From Deltaproteobacteria bacterium UBA6930 (GTDB taxonomy: Bacteria > Myxococcota_A > UBA9160 > UBA6930), in the NCBI GenBank assembly GCA_002450755.1, contig DKAI01000138.1:1-13482 (forward strand): a DNA stretch of 13,482 bases, given 5' to 3'. Position 1 is the stretch's first letter; the number at the start of each line of letters is the position of its first letter. The position numbers were made by a program, and so were the translations under genes. Under the pieces are notes generated by a model. It ran no database searches. It was not told the DNA's origin and saw only the letters and a program-made list of their open reading frames with translations. Positions 6,638-13,482 of the stretch are shown piece after piece.

Positions 6638-7669
6638 TTACCGAAAGGCGTTCATGACCTCTGTAGCAAACCTTTCGTGTTTGCCTTCTCGATCTGTTTC
6701 TCCAAAGTATGCCATCAGAACCTTCTTCGCTCCGGCCTCATACAGCTCTTCAAGTCGTCGGCGAAAAAGAGAAGGTGGGCCGCACAAAGTAAAACGGTCT
6801 GCCAAGTACTGGGTCAAACCAAGCTCTTCGACGATCTGAGCATTCGTCTTATGCTCCCCCACACTCTCGTGTTCAGAAAAGACGTATCTTCTTTGAAGCT
6901 CCATGATAGGTCCTTTGTATTCTTCTGGAATACGTTTTCCTTCAAGGCTAAAACGAAAGGCATGGTTCGCACTCGCCGTTAATGTCATTCGAGCCTCATG
7001 CACAGCTCGACTTCGATCGTCGTCTAGGTTCCACTTTACGAACCACCACACATCAATTTCCTCAGGATCACGGCCAGCCCTTTCAGCCCCAATTGCAACA
7101 TTCTCTAAAGCGTCTTTCACCAAATCGGGCTGCAGACCCGTACCCACAAGAACCCCATCGGCGAACTCTCCCGCCATTTGAAGAGTTTTTGGGCCCTCGG
7201 CTGTCACATAAATGGGGATTTTTCGGGAAGGCCACTTCAGGCGAATTTCCTCCCCAGAAAACGCAGCCACACCTTCTGAGAAAAGATCCCGAATCGCTCG
7301 CACGTGAGAACGTAGAGTTTCAAGTCCGGCGCCTTTTAGGCCCAGGTTATAAACCGCGCTGTCACCGGAGCCTAGGTTAAACCACACTCGGCCTGGAGCG
7401 AGCTGTTCAACAGTTGCAATCGCAGAAGCGGCGACTGCAGGATGTCTTGTGAGAGGATTTGTCACTGCTGGCCAGAGAGCCACTCGTTCCGTCGCAAGGG
7501 CCGCCACCGAAAGTTGAATATACATTTCAGGCCAAAGCGACTGGCTATCCGGCATCGCGATCGAATCGAAACCGAGTCCCTCCAAGCGACGAATGCGAGC
7601 CTGAAAGCTTTCAAGCCCCTTACCACGCTCAAGTGAATCGTTGATCACCAAGCTTCCAAAAGAAATCAC
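6638..7669 (-). CDS. LLM-class oxidoreductase, methylenetetrahydromethanopterin reductase-like
   Basis: This 343-residue protein is a second member of the luciferase-like family. Motifs: GLGFDSIAMPDSQ (31-43), VALWPAVTNPLTRHP (63-77), LAPGRVWFNLGSGDSAV (90-106) and IPIYVTAEGPKTLQMAGEFADGV (151-173). TNPLTRHP and GSGDSAV are close to the pattern of F420-dependent Mer-type enzymes, so F420 is a good guess for the hydride carrier. The start is GTG at 7669, supported by GGAAGG six bases upstream and by the barrel strand ISFGSLV beginning at once. It is the first gene of the minus-strand block, transcribed away from the cyclase/hydantoinase operon across a 228-bp shared promoter region. The substrate is not known. 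Confidence 0.9.
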   Translation of the reverse strand: MISFGSLVINDSLERGKGLESFQARIRRLEGLGFDSIAMPDSQSLWPEMYIQLSVAALATERVALWPAVTNPLTRHPAVAASAIATVEQLAPGRVWFNLGSGDSAVYNLGLKGAGLETLRSHVRAIRDLFSEGVAAFSGEEIRLKWPSRKIPIYVTAEGPKTLQMAGEFADGVLVGTGLQPDLVKDALENVAIGAERAGRDPEEIDVWWFVKWNLDDDRSRAVHEARMTLTASANHAFRFSLEGKRIPEEYKGPIMELQRRYVFSEHESVGEHKTNAQIVEELGLTQYLADRFTLCGPPSLFRRRLEELYEAGAKKVLMAYFGETDREGKHERFATEVMNAFR

Positions 7670-7897
7670 AAAACGCCTTCCATTTCAATAAGTTAAAATA
7701 CAATCTCTCAGACATCACTGAGGCTCTATTATCTGGAGATCTTATCTCAAACCGATGCCCAGGTCGGATAAAAGTCACCACCCGACCTGCAAGGCAATAG
7801 TTCGCTCTAGCGTCTTTGCAAAGGTGCCTTTTTAAGAGACGGACATTCATTCCTAGCCCAGCCGAGATAAGATTAGAACCAAACCTATGGAGAAAAG
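7670..7897. promoter_or_regulatory. Divergent intergenic region with several inverted repeats
   Basis: This region separates the minus-strand LLM pair from the plus-strand cyclase/hyuAB operon and should hold promoters for both. I see three small inverted repeats: CTCAG/CTGAG with a 6-nt spacer (7707-7722), GAGAT/ATCTC with a 3-nt spacer (7736-7748), and CAGGTCGG/CCGACCTG with a 14-nt spacer (7760-7789). No convincing -35/-10 pair could be fixed on either strand. No credible gene is seen here; a frame at 7629-7973 on the minus strand has no family features and overlaps both genes. Confidence 0.5.
7760..7789. promoter_or_regulatory. Inverted repeat, 8-bp perfect arms, 14-nt spacer
   Basis: CAGGTCGG (7760-7767) and CCGACCTG (7782-7789) are exact reverse complements. 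The repeat sits about 110 bp upstream of the cyclase start and about 90 bp from the LLM start. It could be a binding site for a dimeric regulator of both operons or a leader hairpin. The arms are GC-rich compared with the surroundings, which makes chance less likely but not excluded. Confidence 0.4.
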
Positions 7898-8674
7898 ATG
7901 CCACGCCGTTTCGTAGATCTATCCGTTTTCCTTGAAAATGATATCGCTTCAGATCCTCCGGGCTATGGACCAAAGATCCAGTACTTAAATCACGAAGACA
8001 CCGCTGACGACGTACGGAGCTTTTTCCCTGGCTTAGAGAAAGAAGAGCTCCCAGGCGGTGAAGGCTGGGCAGTCGAATGGATTCACCTTCTCACACACAA
8101 TGGCACCCACCTCGATGCGCCATACCACTTCCATTCGACCATGAACAACGGTGAGCGTGCCATCACAATTGACGAGGTCCCTCTGGAATGGTGTTTCAAC
8201 CCGGGTGTAAAGTTAGACTTCACGAAACTTGAAGACGGTTATGTCGTCACTCCAGACGACGTCGAGAATGAGCTCAAGAGAATTGGACATGAATTGAAAC
8301 CCATGGAGATAGTCGTGGTCAACACTCGTGCTGGAAGTGCTTACGGGCAAGACGATTACGTTAGTGCTGGCTGCGGCATGGGCAAAGATGCCACCCTTTA
8401 CCTTCTTGAACGGGGAGTAAAAGTCACAGGGACAGACGCATGGAGTTGGGATGCTCCCTTCGTTCACACAAAGGATAAGTTTGCAGAGTCAAAAAATGCC
8501 GATCTAATTTGGGAAGGACATCGAGCAGGCATGCAAATCGGATATTGCCACTTGGAAAAACTACATAATCTCGAAGCCCTCCCACCGAACGGCTTCACTA
8601 TCGCCTGCTTCCCATTCAAAATACGCGCTGCATCGGCGGGCTTTACGCGAGCGGTAGCAATATTTGATGATTAA
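7898..8674 (+). CDS. Cyclase/kynurenine-formamidase-family metal-dependent hydrolase
   Basis: This 258-residue enzyme has the signature HNGTHLDAPYHF (H67, H71, D73, H77) of the cyclase family, whose members include KynB and isatin hydrolase. The metal (Mn or Zn) is held by the HxGTHxDxPxH motif and activates water to open an amide or imide bond. Later landmarks are GTDAWSWDAPF (168-178), IWEGHRAGMQIGYCHLEKLHNLEALPP and ASAGFTRAVAIF near the C-terminus. The ATG at 7898 has GGAG eight bases upstream. Next, 83 bp downstream, is hyuA, so it is probably the first gene of a three-gene operon. Kynurenine formamidase itself is unlikely since no tryptophan-pathway gene is nearby. A role in opening or processing a cyclic amide before or after the HyuAB step is inferred. 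Confidence 0.88.
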   Translation: MPRRFVDLSVFLENDIASDPPGYGPKIQYLNHEDTADDVRSFFPGLEKEELPGGEGWAVEWIHLLTHNGTHLDAPYHFHSTMNNGERAITIDEVPLEWCFNPGVKLDFTKLEDGYVVTPDDVENELKRIGHELKPMEIVVVNTRAGSAYGQDDYVSAGCGMGKDATLYLLERGVKVTGTDAWSWDAPFVHTKDKFAESKNADLIWEGHRAGMQIGYCHLEKLHNLEALPPNGFTIACFPFKIRAASAGFTRAVAIFDD

Positions 8675-8685
8675 AGAACTGTCTA

Positions 8686-8711
8686 GGAAGGTTCTTAAAA
8701 AAGACCTTTCC
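8686..8711 (+). other. Imperfect hairpin between the cyclase gene and hyuA
   Basis: GGAAGGTTCTT (8686-8696) pairs with AAGACCTTTCC (8701-8711) around an AAAA loop, with one G-U pair and one mismatch in 11 positions. It begins 12 bp after the cyclase stop. No U-run follows, so it is more likely an RNA-processing or expression-balancing hairpin inside the operon than a terminator, if it has a role at all. Confidence 0.3.
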
Positions 8712-8757
8712 GGATTATTTCGATAAGATCCCAACCGAAAGACTAAGTGGAGAACAA

Positions 8758-10842
8758 ATGGAAGACCAGGAACCCATTCGCATCGGAATCGATGTCGGAG
8801 GAACCCATACCGATCTCATCGCTGTTCGTAACGAACGCATGGTTCGAGCAAAAGCTCTGACTACGCACGGACAGTACAGCGAAGGAATCTTGGATACGGT
8901 GGCCCAGGCGGCAGACCAATTCGGCCTTTCTACAGAAGATCTCCTTCGAGACCACACCACTGCTTTCGTAAACGGCAATACAATTGTCACAAACGCGATC
9001 ACAGAACTCAAAGGTTGCAAGGTCGGCGTACTCGTCACAAAGGGATTTACCGACGTCCTCTATATGGGCCGTGGAAATCGCTCGAATAACCCCGATGATC
9101 ACAATCAACCTAATTTACCTCGCGTCGTGTCCCGAGAATTGATTGCTGAAATTTCAGAAAGAATTGACTCAGAGGGAAACATCGTCGCCCAGATTGATAA
9201 AGAAGACGTTCAAAATGCCGTCAGATCTCTGGTCAAAAAGGGAGCAGAAGCCATAGCGATTTGTTTTTTATGGAGCCCCTCGAACGATATTCACGAACGG
9301 AAAGCGGAAAGTTGGGTACGAGAAGTTGCCCCCGAACTTTTCATATCTACTTCGGTATCGATCTCCTCTGTATTCCGTGAGTTCGATCGATGGATTACGG
9401 CGGTATTAAACTGTTACGTCCAGCCTCCTGTAAAAAACTTTGTCGATACTGTAGTCGGCGCTCTTAGAGACAAAGGTTACCAGAGAGAAGTGGAATTCTT
9501 TAACGGACTCGGCGGTGTTCTATCTGAAGACGAGGTGAATAGCTTCCCCATCCAACTATACAGCTCGGGGCCGGCTGGAGGCGCAATTGGATCCGCGGCA
9601 TTAGCGAAGCGCTACAAGACTGAACAAGTACTGTGCGGTGATATGGGGGGCACGAGCTTCGACACAACGATGATAAACGGAGAGATGCCTACTGTGGCTC
9701 AAAGATGCAAGATTGGAGCCTTTGAAACAGGGCTTTCTCTACTGGATATCGTATCCATTGGAGCAGGAGGAGGAAGTCTCGTCACTCTAGATGCCCGCGG
9801 AGTTCCTAAAGTTGGGCCAGGTAGCGCCGGCTCTATCCCAGGACCCGTGTGCTATGGCCAAGGTGGAACTCAACCAACCGTAACGGACTGCATGGTTACA
9901 ATGGGCTTTATTGACCCGGGCAATTACTTAGGAGGTCGAGTACAGCTAGACGCGAAAAGCTCATCTGAAGCTATCAAGAAAATTCTTGGCGACCCTTTAG
10001 GCTGGGATGCCCCACGTGCTGCCGCCGGCGCCTATACGCTTGCGGTGGTCAACATGGCTAACGCTTTACGAGAGGTATCAATCAAGCGAGGCTATGACGT
10101 CCGCACAGCGACTTTTGTCGCCTATGGCGGCGCGCTACCTCTTTTTGCATCTGATATCGCTAGGGACGTCGGGAGCCCATCGGTGGTCATTCCAGGGCAA
10201 AGCTCTGCCTTCTCTGCCTATGGACTCCTAGAAGCCGATTATGTTCGACGAGAATCCGTGACCCTAGGGTGGACTATTGAAAAACGTGACGGTGCCGACG
10301 ACGCTGTCTCTCAGAGAGACGAACTCGAAGAGCGCGTACGCGGGGCGATTGCAAAAGCAGGCTTTAGCAACGTCCCTATTCGTCTCATTCACGGCGCGAG
10401 CTTCCGCTACGGCGGTCAACTGAATGATAACTATATGGCCATTGAGCCTAGCGATCTTACTAGCGAGGGATTAAGAGAAAAGTTTGACACTTTTTACGAG
10501 AGAGAATTCGGCGAAGGAACCGCTTGGAGAGAGGCCCCACTCCAACTAATTAACTATTCCATCATGGGTGTGGCAGAACGCCCCAAACCTACCATCCGCG
10601 CTCTTCCAGTCAGTCCTCGAGATGCATCTGCTGCTTTAACAGGTTCGAGACAAATCTTTGTGCCTACGACACTCGAGTGGACTGAAATCCCAACATTCGA
10701 TGCAGACTTGACTGCTCCCGGAATGGGATTTGAGGGACCGGGAATCATTGATGTACGCGATACTACAATCTATGTACCCGAAGGCTCGCGTATCGAACGA
10801 GACGAATTCATGAACTTTAGAATAACACTTGGCCAGCGATAG
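8758..10842 (+). CDS. Hydantoinase/oxoprolinase family protein, HyuA subunit (ATP-binding)
   Basis: This 694-residue protein matches the length of HyuA, acetone carboxylase beta and the N-terminal half of 5-oxoprolinase. The actin-like ATPase phosphate loop IGIDVGGTHTDLIAV lies at 9-23. NTIVTNAI (74-81) and MGRGNRSNNPDD (103-114) follow. The second half of the fold has LYSSGPAGGAIGSAALAK (267-284) and DMGGTSFD (295-302), then GAGGGSLVTLD and VGPGSAGSIPGPVCYGQGG. The C-terminal part has IRLIHGASFRYGGQ. The subunit phosphorylates the substrate amide or enol oxygen with ATP so that the HyuB partner can hydrolyse or carboxylate it. The ATG at 8758 has GGAG upstream. The TAG stop (10840-10842) is built into the ribosome site TAGGAG of hyuB, 9 bp ahead of that start. 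A degraded copy of its 3' end lies at 13271-13436. The exact substrate is not determinable. Confidence 0.93.
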   Translation: MEDQEPIRIGIDVGGTHTDLIAVRNERMVRAKALTTHGQYSEGILDTVAQAADQFGLSTEDLLRDHTTAFVNGNTIVTNAITELKGCKVGVLVTKGFTDVLYMGRGNRSNNPDDHNQPNLPRVVSRELIAEISERIDSEGNIVAQIDKEDVQNAVRSLVKKGAEAIAICFLWSPSNDIHERKAESWVREVAPELFISTSVSISSVFREFDRWITAVLNCYVQPPVKNFVDTVVGALRDKGYQREVEFFNGLGGVLSEDEVNSFPIQLYSSGPAGGAIGSAALAKRYKTEQVLCGDMGGTSFDTTMINGEMPTVAQRCKIGAFETGLSLLDIVSIGAGGGSLVTLDARGVPKVGPGSAGSIPGPVCYGQGGTQPTVTDCMVTMGFIDPGNYLGGRVQLDAKSSSEAIKKILGDPLGWDAPRAAAGAYTLAVVNMANALREVSIKRGYDVRTATFVAYGGALPLFASDIARDVGSPSVVIPGQSSAFSAYGLLEADYVRRESVTLGWTIEKRDGADDAVSQRDELEERVRGAIAKAGFSNVPIRLIHGASFRYGGQLNDNYMAIEPSDLTSEGLREKFDTFYEREFGEGTAWREAPLQLINYSIMGVAERPKPTIRALPVSPRDASAALTGSRQIFVPTTLEWTEIPTFDADLTAPGMGFEGPGIIDVRDTTIYVPEGSRIERDEFMNFRITLGQR

Positions 10843-10888
10843 GAGTCCGAGATGTCCATCGAAGTTTTCTCCACAAATGACGGCAAAC
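10676..10888 (+). repeat. First copy of a duplicated hyuA-end/hyuB-start segment
   Basis: The last 55 codons of hyuA, the junction and the first 12 codons of hyuB recur at 13271-13482. Hand alignment gives roughly 80% identity with a single 1-nt gap. Both copies keep the same TAGGAGTCCGAG junction. Confidence 0.88.
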
Positions 10889-13077
10889 AAACCGCAGCTG
10901 GTGCGCCTCCAGACCCTATTACGGCAGAAGTGGTGCGATGCGCATATGACAACATCGCAGAAGAGATGGCATTGGTACTCGTGAGGACATCTGGGTCCCC
11001 AGCTCTCACAGAAGCTAAGGATTTTTCAACAATAGTTTTTAACCGGGCGGGTGAACAGATAGGGTCTGCAGGCTACATACTTCTTCATCTTGCCAGCTCC
11101 AGAATTGCAGTCGAAGCTCTCGTTGAGCAACGCGGAGACGAAATCGAGCCTGGAGATGCTTACATCTGCAACGATCCACACACGAATGGTGCTCTCCATC
11201 AGGCCGACGTGGGAATCATCATGCCGATCTTTCTAGACAAAGATCTAATCGGCTGGACCTTTGCCAACGCGCACCTCATAGATGTAGGAGGAGCCTCTCT
11301 TGGTGGTATGGCACCCACAGCATACGACTGCTTCGAAGAAGCGGTTCGATTTCCCCTTACACGAATCGCCAAAAACGGAATCATAGATCCAGAATGGGAA
11401 AGGTTCGTTGGGCTGAACTTCAGAGCACCGGTTCCTTTTGTAAACGACGTCAGAAGCCTTATCGCAGCGTGCCGGGCTGGCGGCGAACGAGTCTTGGCCT
11501 TAGCTGATGAATATGGTGTCGAGACCCTGGAAACCATTAGTGCGCATAACATGAACCTAAGCGAACAGGCATTGAGAGCTCGAATATCAGAACTGCCCTC
11601 CGGTGTGTCTTCGACTCACGAATGGGTCGAGTATGACGGTCGAGGAACGCCAGAGCTTTACGAGCTTTTTGCTGAAATGCGTGCGGAGAATGGAACCTTG
11701 AATTTCCGTTTTAGCGGCAGAGAGCAAGTACCCTGCTTTATAAATGGTGCACAAGGTGGTATCGAGGGCAACACAATTTCACCCATTCTTGTCATGCTTG
11801 CCTATGACATCCCTTTTAACGAGGGAATCTGGCGTTGTATCAATATCGATCGTGGTGAGCCTGGCACAATCGTAAACCCAGTAAATCCGGCTCCGGTGAG
11901 TAATGCTCATATGGAGACTGGTGCGAAAATTGCGCGAATGGTCTCTACGCTTATTTCAGATGCCTGCTCCGCGAGTGACTCTAGCCTTCTTCGTAGTCGA
12001 GCTGCCGGACAAGCCTCGAGTGCAAGCACAGGTACTGCTTGGTTTGGAACGAATCGTGAAGGCAATTTATCCGTTTTCTTTCCTATGGACCTTGCAGTTG
12101 CTATCGGAGGACCTGCGCAAACTGTGGCTGACGGTCAGGATGTATACGGCTATCAATCCACTCTTAGTATTGGCTTTCCCGATATTGAGACTCATGAACT
12201 GAGCGAGCCTGTACTAATCCTATGGCGTCGACTCAATGTAAATTCAGGTGGACCTGGCCAAAGACGAGGTGGACAAGGTCTTGACTCGTCCTGGATTCTA
12301 TGGGGAGGAGGAGATCATAGTTGCTTCAGCTTCCAAAGTTGTTGCGAACTACCTGGTCGTGGTTACGGAGGGGGTTTCCCCGGTGGCGCCGGTTTCAATC
12401 ATCTAATTCGAGGCAGCAATATTCGCAGCCTTATAGAAGAAGGAAAGATTCCCACTAGCGCCGATCAAGTCGACGGAAAACTGGATCCGATGCCAGGAAA
12501 GGGGAGCAATATACCTTTCCGAAACGACGAAGTATATTTCGGGAAAAGTTGCGGTGGAGGTGGTTTAGGCGACCCCTTCCTTCGCCCGCCGGACTTTGTC
12601 CATAAAGATGTGCTTGAAGGAAGAGTTACTCAGGAAGTCGCCGAAAAAATCTACGGAGCGCAATTCAACGAAGGGGGTGGGATTGACCATGACGGAACCT
12701 GGCGAAAGCGAGATGAAGTCAGATCGAATCGAGTTAGTACCAAGAAAGTTTCCCTTAAAACGAACAACTCATTGTCTGGCCAATTTGGAGCAGTTCCGTT
12801 AGAGAAACATTGGGTTTGTTCCAACTGCCAAACTCCTATCTCTCCAATTGCTACCCCTTGGAAGTCAACTATCGAGCCACAACGCAATGCACTAGTAGAC
12901 GTCTTCGAAGGAAGCGGGCAATTTGTTAGAGCCCGAGAAGATAAACCCGTTATCTTCGCCGAAAGATTCTGCTCAAATTGCGGAGCACTACTTTCCACAG
13001 ACTTAGAAGTTACCGGGGATACCAGGACTCCATCTGGGTTTGTTTTCAAAAATGAATCTGACGCAAAGTCTCACTAG
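10852..13077 (+). CDS. Hydantoinase B/oxoprolinase family protein, HyuB subunit, with C-terminal zinc-ribbon extension
   Basis: This 741-residue protein carries the HyuB/acetone carboxylase alpha core over about residues 20-625. Landmarks are DPITAEVVRCAYDNIAEEMALVLVRT-type start residues, GDAYICNDPHTNGALHQAD (metal-site motif), FANAHLIDVGGASLGGM, NSGGPGQRRGGQGLDSSW, and GGGGLGDPF followed by DVLEGRVTQEVAEKIYG, where the family normally ends. It is longer than stand-alone HyuB proteins (about 520-590 residues). The extra 110 residues hold CSNC (C656, C659) and CSNC (C707, C710), a zinc-ribbon spacing similar to the small zinc-binding gamma subunit of acetone/acetophenone carboxylases. A fused alpha-gamma arrangement would favour a ketone-carboxylase-like enzyme over a plain N-methylhydantoinase, but this is inferred. 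The ATG at 10852 uses the AGGAG that overlaps the hyuA stop. HyuA is the obligate partner. Confidence 0.9.
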   Translation: MSIEVFSTNDGKQTAAGAPPDPITAEVVRCAYDNIAEEMALVLVRTSGSPALTEAKDFSTIVFNRAGEQIGSAGYILLHLASSRIAVEALVEQRGDEIEPGDAYICNDPHTNGALHQADVGIIMPIFLDKDLIGWTFANAHLIDVGGASLGGMAPTAYDCFEEAVRFPLTRIAKNGIIDPEWERFVGLNFRAPVPFVNDVRSLIAACRAGGERVLALADEYGVETLETISAHNMNLSEQALRARISELPSGVSSTHEWVEYDGRGTPELYELFAEMRAENGTLNFRFSGREQVPCFINGAQGGIEGNTISPILVMLAYDIPFNEGIWRCINIDRGEPGTIVNPVNPAPVSNAHMETGAKIARMVSTLISDACSASDSSLLRSRAAGQASSASTGTAWFGTNREGNLSVFFPMDLAVAIGGPAQTVADGQDVYGYQSTLSIGFPDIETHELSEPVLILWRRLNVNSGGPGQRRGGQGLDSSWILWGGGDHSCFSFQSCCELPGRGYGGGFPGGAGFNHLIRGSNIRSLIEEGKIPTSADQVDGKLDPMPGKGSNIPFRNDEVYFGKSCGGGGLGDPFLRPPDFVHKDVLEGRVTQEVAEKIYGAQFNEGGGIDHDGTWRKRDEVRSNRVSTKKVSLKTNNSLSGQFGAVPLEKHWVCSNCQTPISPIATPWKSTIEPQRNALVDVFEGSGQFVRAREDKPVIFAERFCSNCGALLSTDLEVTGDTRTPSGFVFKNESDAKSH

Positions 13078-13270
13078 AACAGTCCCCACATCTAAACTTT
13101 TTAAAAATTTGGAATTGAACTAAGAAGACTTAAATGGAAACTGACGCTGAGGAAGCTTCGTGATCAAAGGTTGTAGCGCTTAATCAAGGCTGCGTAGGAG
13201 CATAGGCCTTGCCACATCTGCTTGCTCCGTTCTTCCGCTACCTTGGTTCGTAAACCGTGTGTTAAAATTC
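13078..13270 (+). other. Intergenic stretch after hyuB
   Basis: About 190 bp with no credible gene. It is AT-rich near 13096-13115 (a TTTTTAAAAA palindrome with no GC stem, so not a normal terminator). A very short frame ATGGAAACTGACGCTGAG stops at once. It probably contains deletion scars of the lost 5' part of the second hyuA, but I could not align it to the intact gene. Confidence 0.4.
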
Positions 13271-13436
13271 GGATGGTCCAAATTCCGACCTATGACGCAG
13301 ATTTGACTGCTTCCGGAATGGAATTTGAGGAGCCGGGAATCACTGATTGCACGACACTACAATTTATGTTCCCGAAGGCTCACTCATTGAGCGAGAGGAA
13401 TTCGTGAAGGTTAGAATGATCCTTAATCAGCGATAG
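13271..13436 (+). pseudogene. Remnant of a second hyuA, 3' end only, frameshifted
   Basis: Codons from about 13279 read QIPTYDADLTASGMEFEEPGITD, matching EIPTFDADLTAPGMGFEGPGIID of the intact HyuA. One base is then missing relative to the intact copy (near 13348-13356). After shifting frame the match resumes as TTIYVPEGSLIEREEF and ends QR with TAG at 13434-13436, like the original. Upstream of 13271 no HyuA similarity is visible, so more than 600 codons are gone. Several differences are synonymous or conservative, which points to an old duplication that evolved as a working gene before it was broken, or to a related copy brought in by transfer. Here it cannot make a HyuA subunit. Confidence 0.82.
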
Positions 13437-13445
13437 GAGTCCGAG

Positions 13446-13482
13446 TTGTCCACCGAATTTTTCTCCACAAATGACGGCAAAC
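13446..13482 (+). CDS. Start of a second hyuB-like gene (runs off the right edge)
   Basis: The frame TTG-TCC-ACC-GAA-TTT-TTC gives M/L-STEFFSTNDGK, against MSIEVFSTNDGK of the intact HyuB. The ribosome site AGGAG with 7-nt spacing is kept. The start codon is TTG where the first copy has ATG, which would still work but more weakly. Only 12 codons are visible and all are open, so whether it is a full paralogue or another remnant cannot be said. Confidence 0.6.
   Translation, partial: MSTEFFSTNDGK

Larger units (their letters stand above)
13271..13482 (+). repeat. Second copy of the hyuA-end/hyuB-start segment
   Basis: This copy partners 10676-10888 at a distance of about 2.6 kb, close to the length of one hyuB plus spacer. 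The last 51 bases, covering the stop, ribosome site and start, differ at only three positions. The repeat continues past the right edge. Confidence 0.88.

Noticed and set aside
7629..7973. 114-residue minus-strand frame across the divergent gap
   Set aside because: It overlaps the starts of two well-supported genes, shows no family motif and has no good ribosome site.
13090..13120. Intrinsic terminator after hyuB
   Set aside because: The T/A-rich palindrome has no GC stem, so it would not form a stable terminator hairpin.
1..13482. CRISPR array, tRNA, rRNA or insertion sequence
   Set aside because: No regular spaced repeats, no tRNA or rRNA-like segments, and no transposase or terminal inverted repeats were seen on reading both strands.

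Overview
The window looks like a chromosomal stretch of a Gram-negative bacterium. The envelope genes (an RND pump and its periplasmic adaptor) require a periplasm. Two flavin/F420-type LLM oxidoreductases, a hydantoinase/carboxylase pair and a probable selenoprotein together resemble uncultured Myxococcota, Desulfobacterota or Binatota-type genomes. That placement is an inference from gene content only; no rRNA or other marker gene is present. UGA is the normal stop for several genes here and Trp is written UGG, so the standard bacterial code applies.

Left part (1 to about 7670, all minus strand, read right to left). Two tandem LLM-class oxidoreductases (7669 to 5541) end at a small hairpin. 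A 122-bp gap (5420-5541) follows, holding a near-perfect 22-bp palindrome of TetR-operator type. Downstream is a tightly packed set of seven genes: a ferritin-like di-iron protein, a peroxiredoxin-like protein, a YwqK/MORN-repeat envelope protein, a GFA-family zinc protein, a TetR-type repressor, an RND periplasmic adaptor and the start of an RND pump that leaves the window at base 1. Three of the junctions are 4-bp stop/start overlaps (ATGA or GTGA), which suggests translational coupling. The set reads as a regulator-controlled redox/electrophile-stress and efflux module.

The most notable point is the peroxiredoxin-like gene (3597-4244). Its frame carries a UGA exactly where the family has its first active-site Cys (GxW-C-PYC), and the frame then continues with full family similarity to a proper TAG stop. 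Directly after the UGA is an 8-bp perfect stem with a GGA loop whose first G lies 21 nt past the UGA, plus a CCCU/AGGG lower stem. This is the form of a bacterial SECIS element. I therefore annotate one 215-residue selenoprotein with a Sec-Pro-Tyr-Cys motif, not two broken fragments.

Right part (7670-13482, plus strand). A 228-bp divergent intergenic region with inverted repeats separates the blocks. Then come a cyclase/kynurenine-formamidase-family metal hydrolase, a HyuA-type ATP-binding subunit, and a HyuB-type subunit fused to a C-terminal four-cysteine zinc-ribbon region resembling the small zinc subunit of acetone/acetophenone carboxylases. These probably act together on a cyclic amide/imide or a ketone. 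After hyuB lies a frameshifted remnant of a second hyuA 3' end, followed by the first codons of a second hyuB (TTG start) that leaves the window. The hyuAB pair has thus been duplicated in tandem and the second hyuA has largely been lost.
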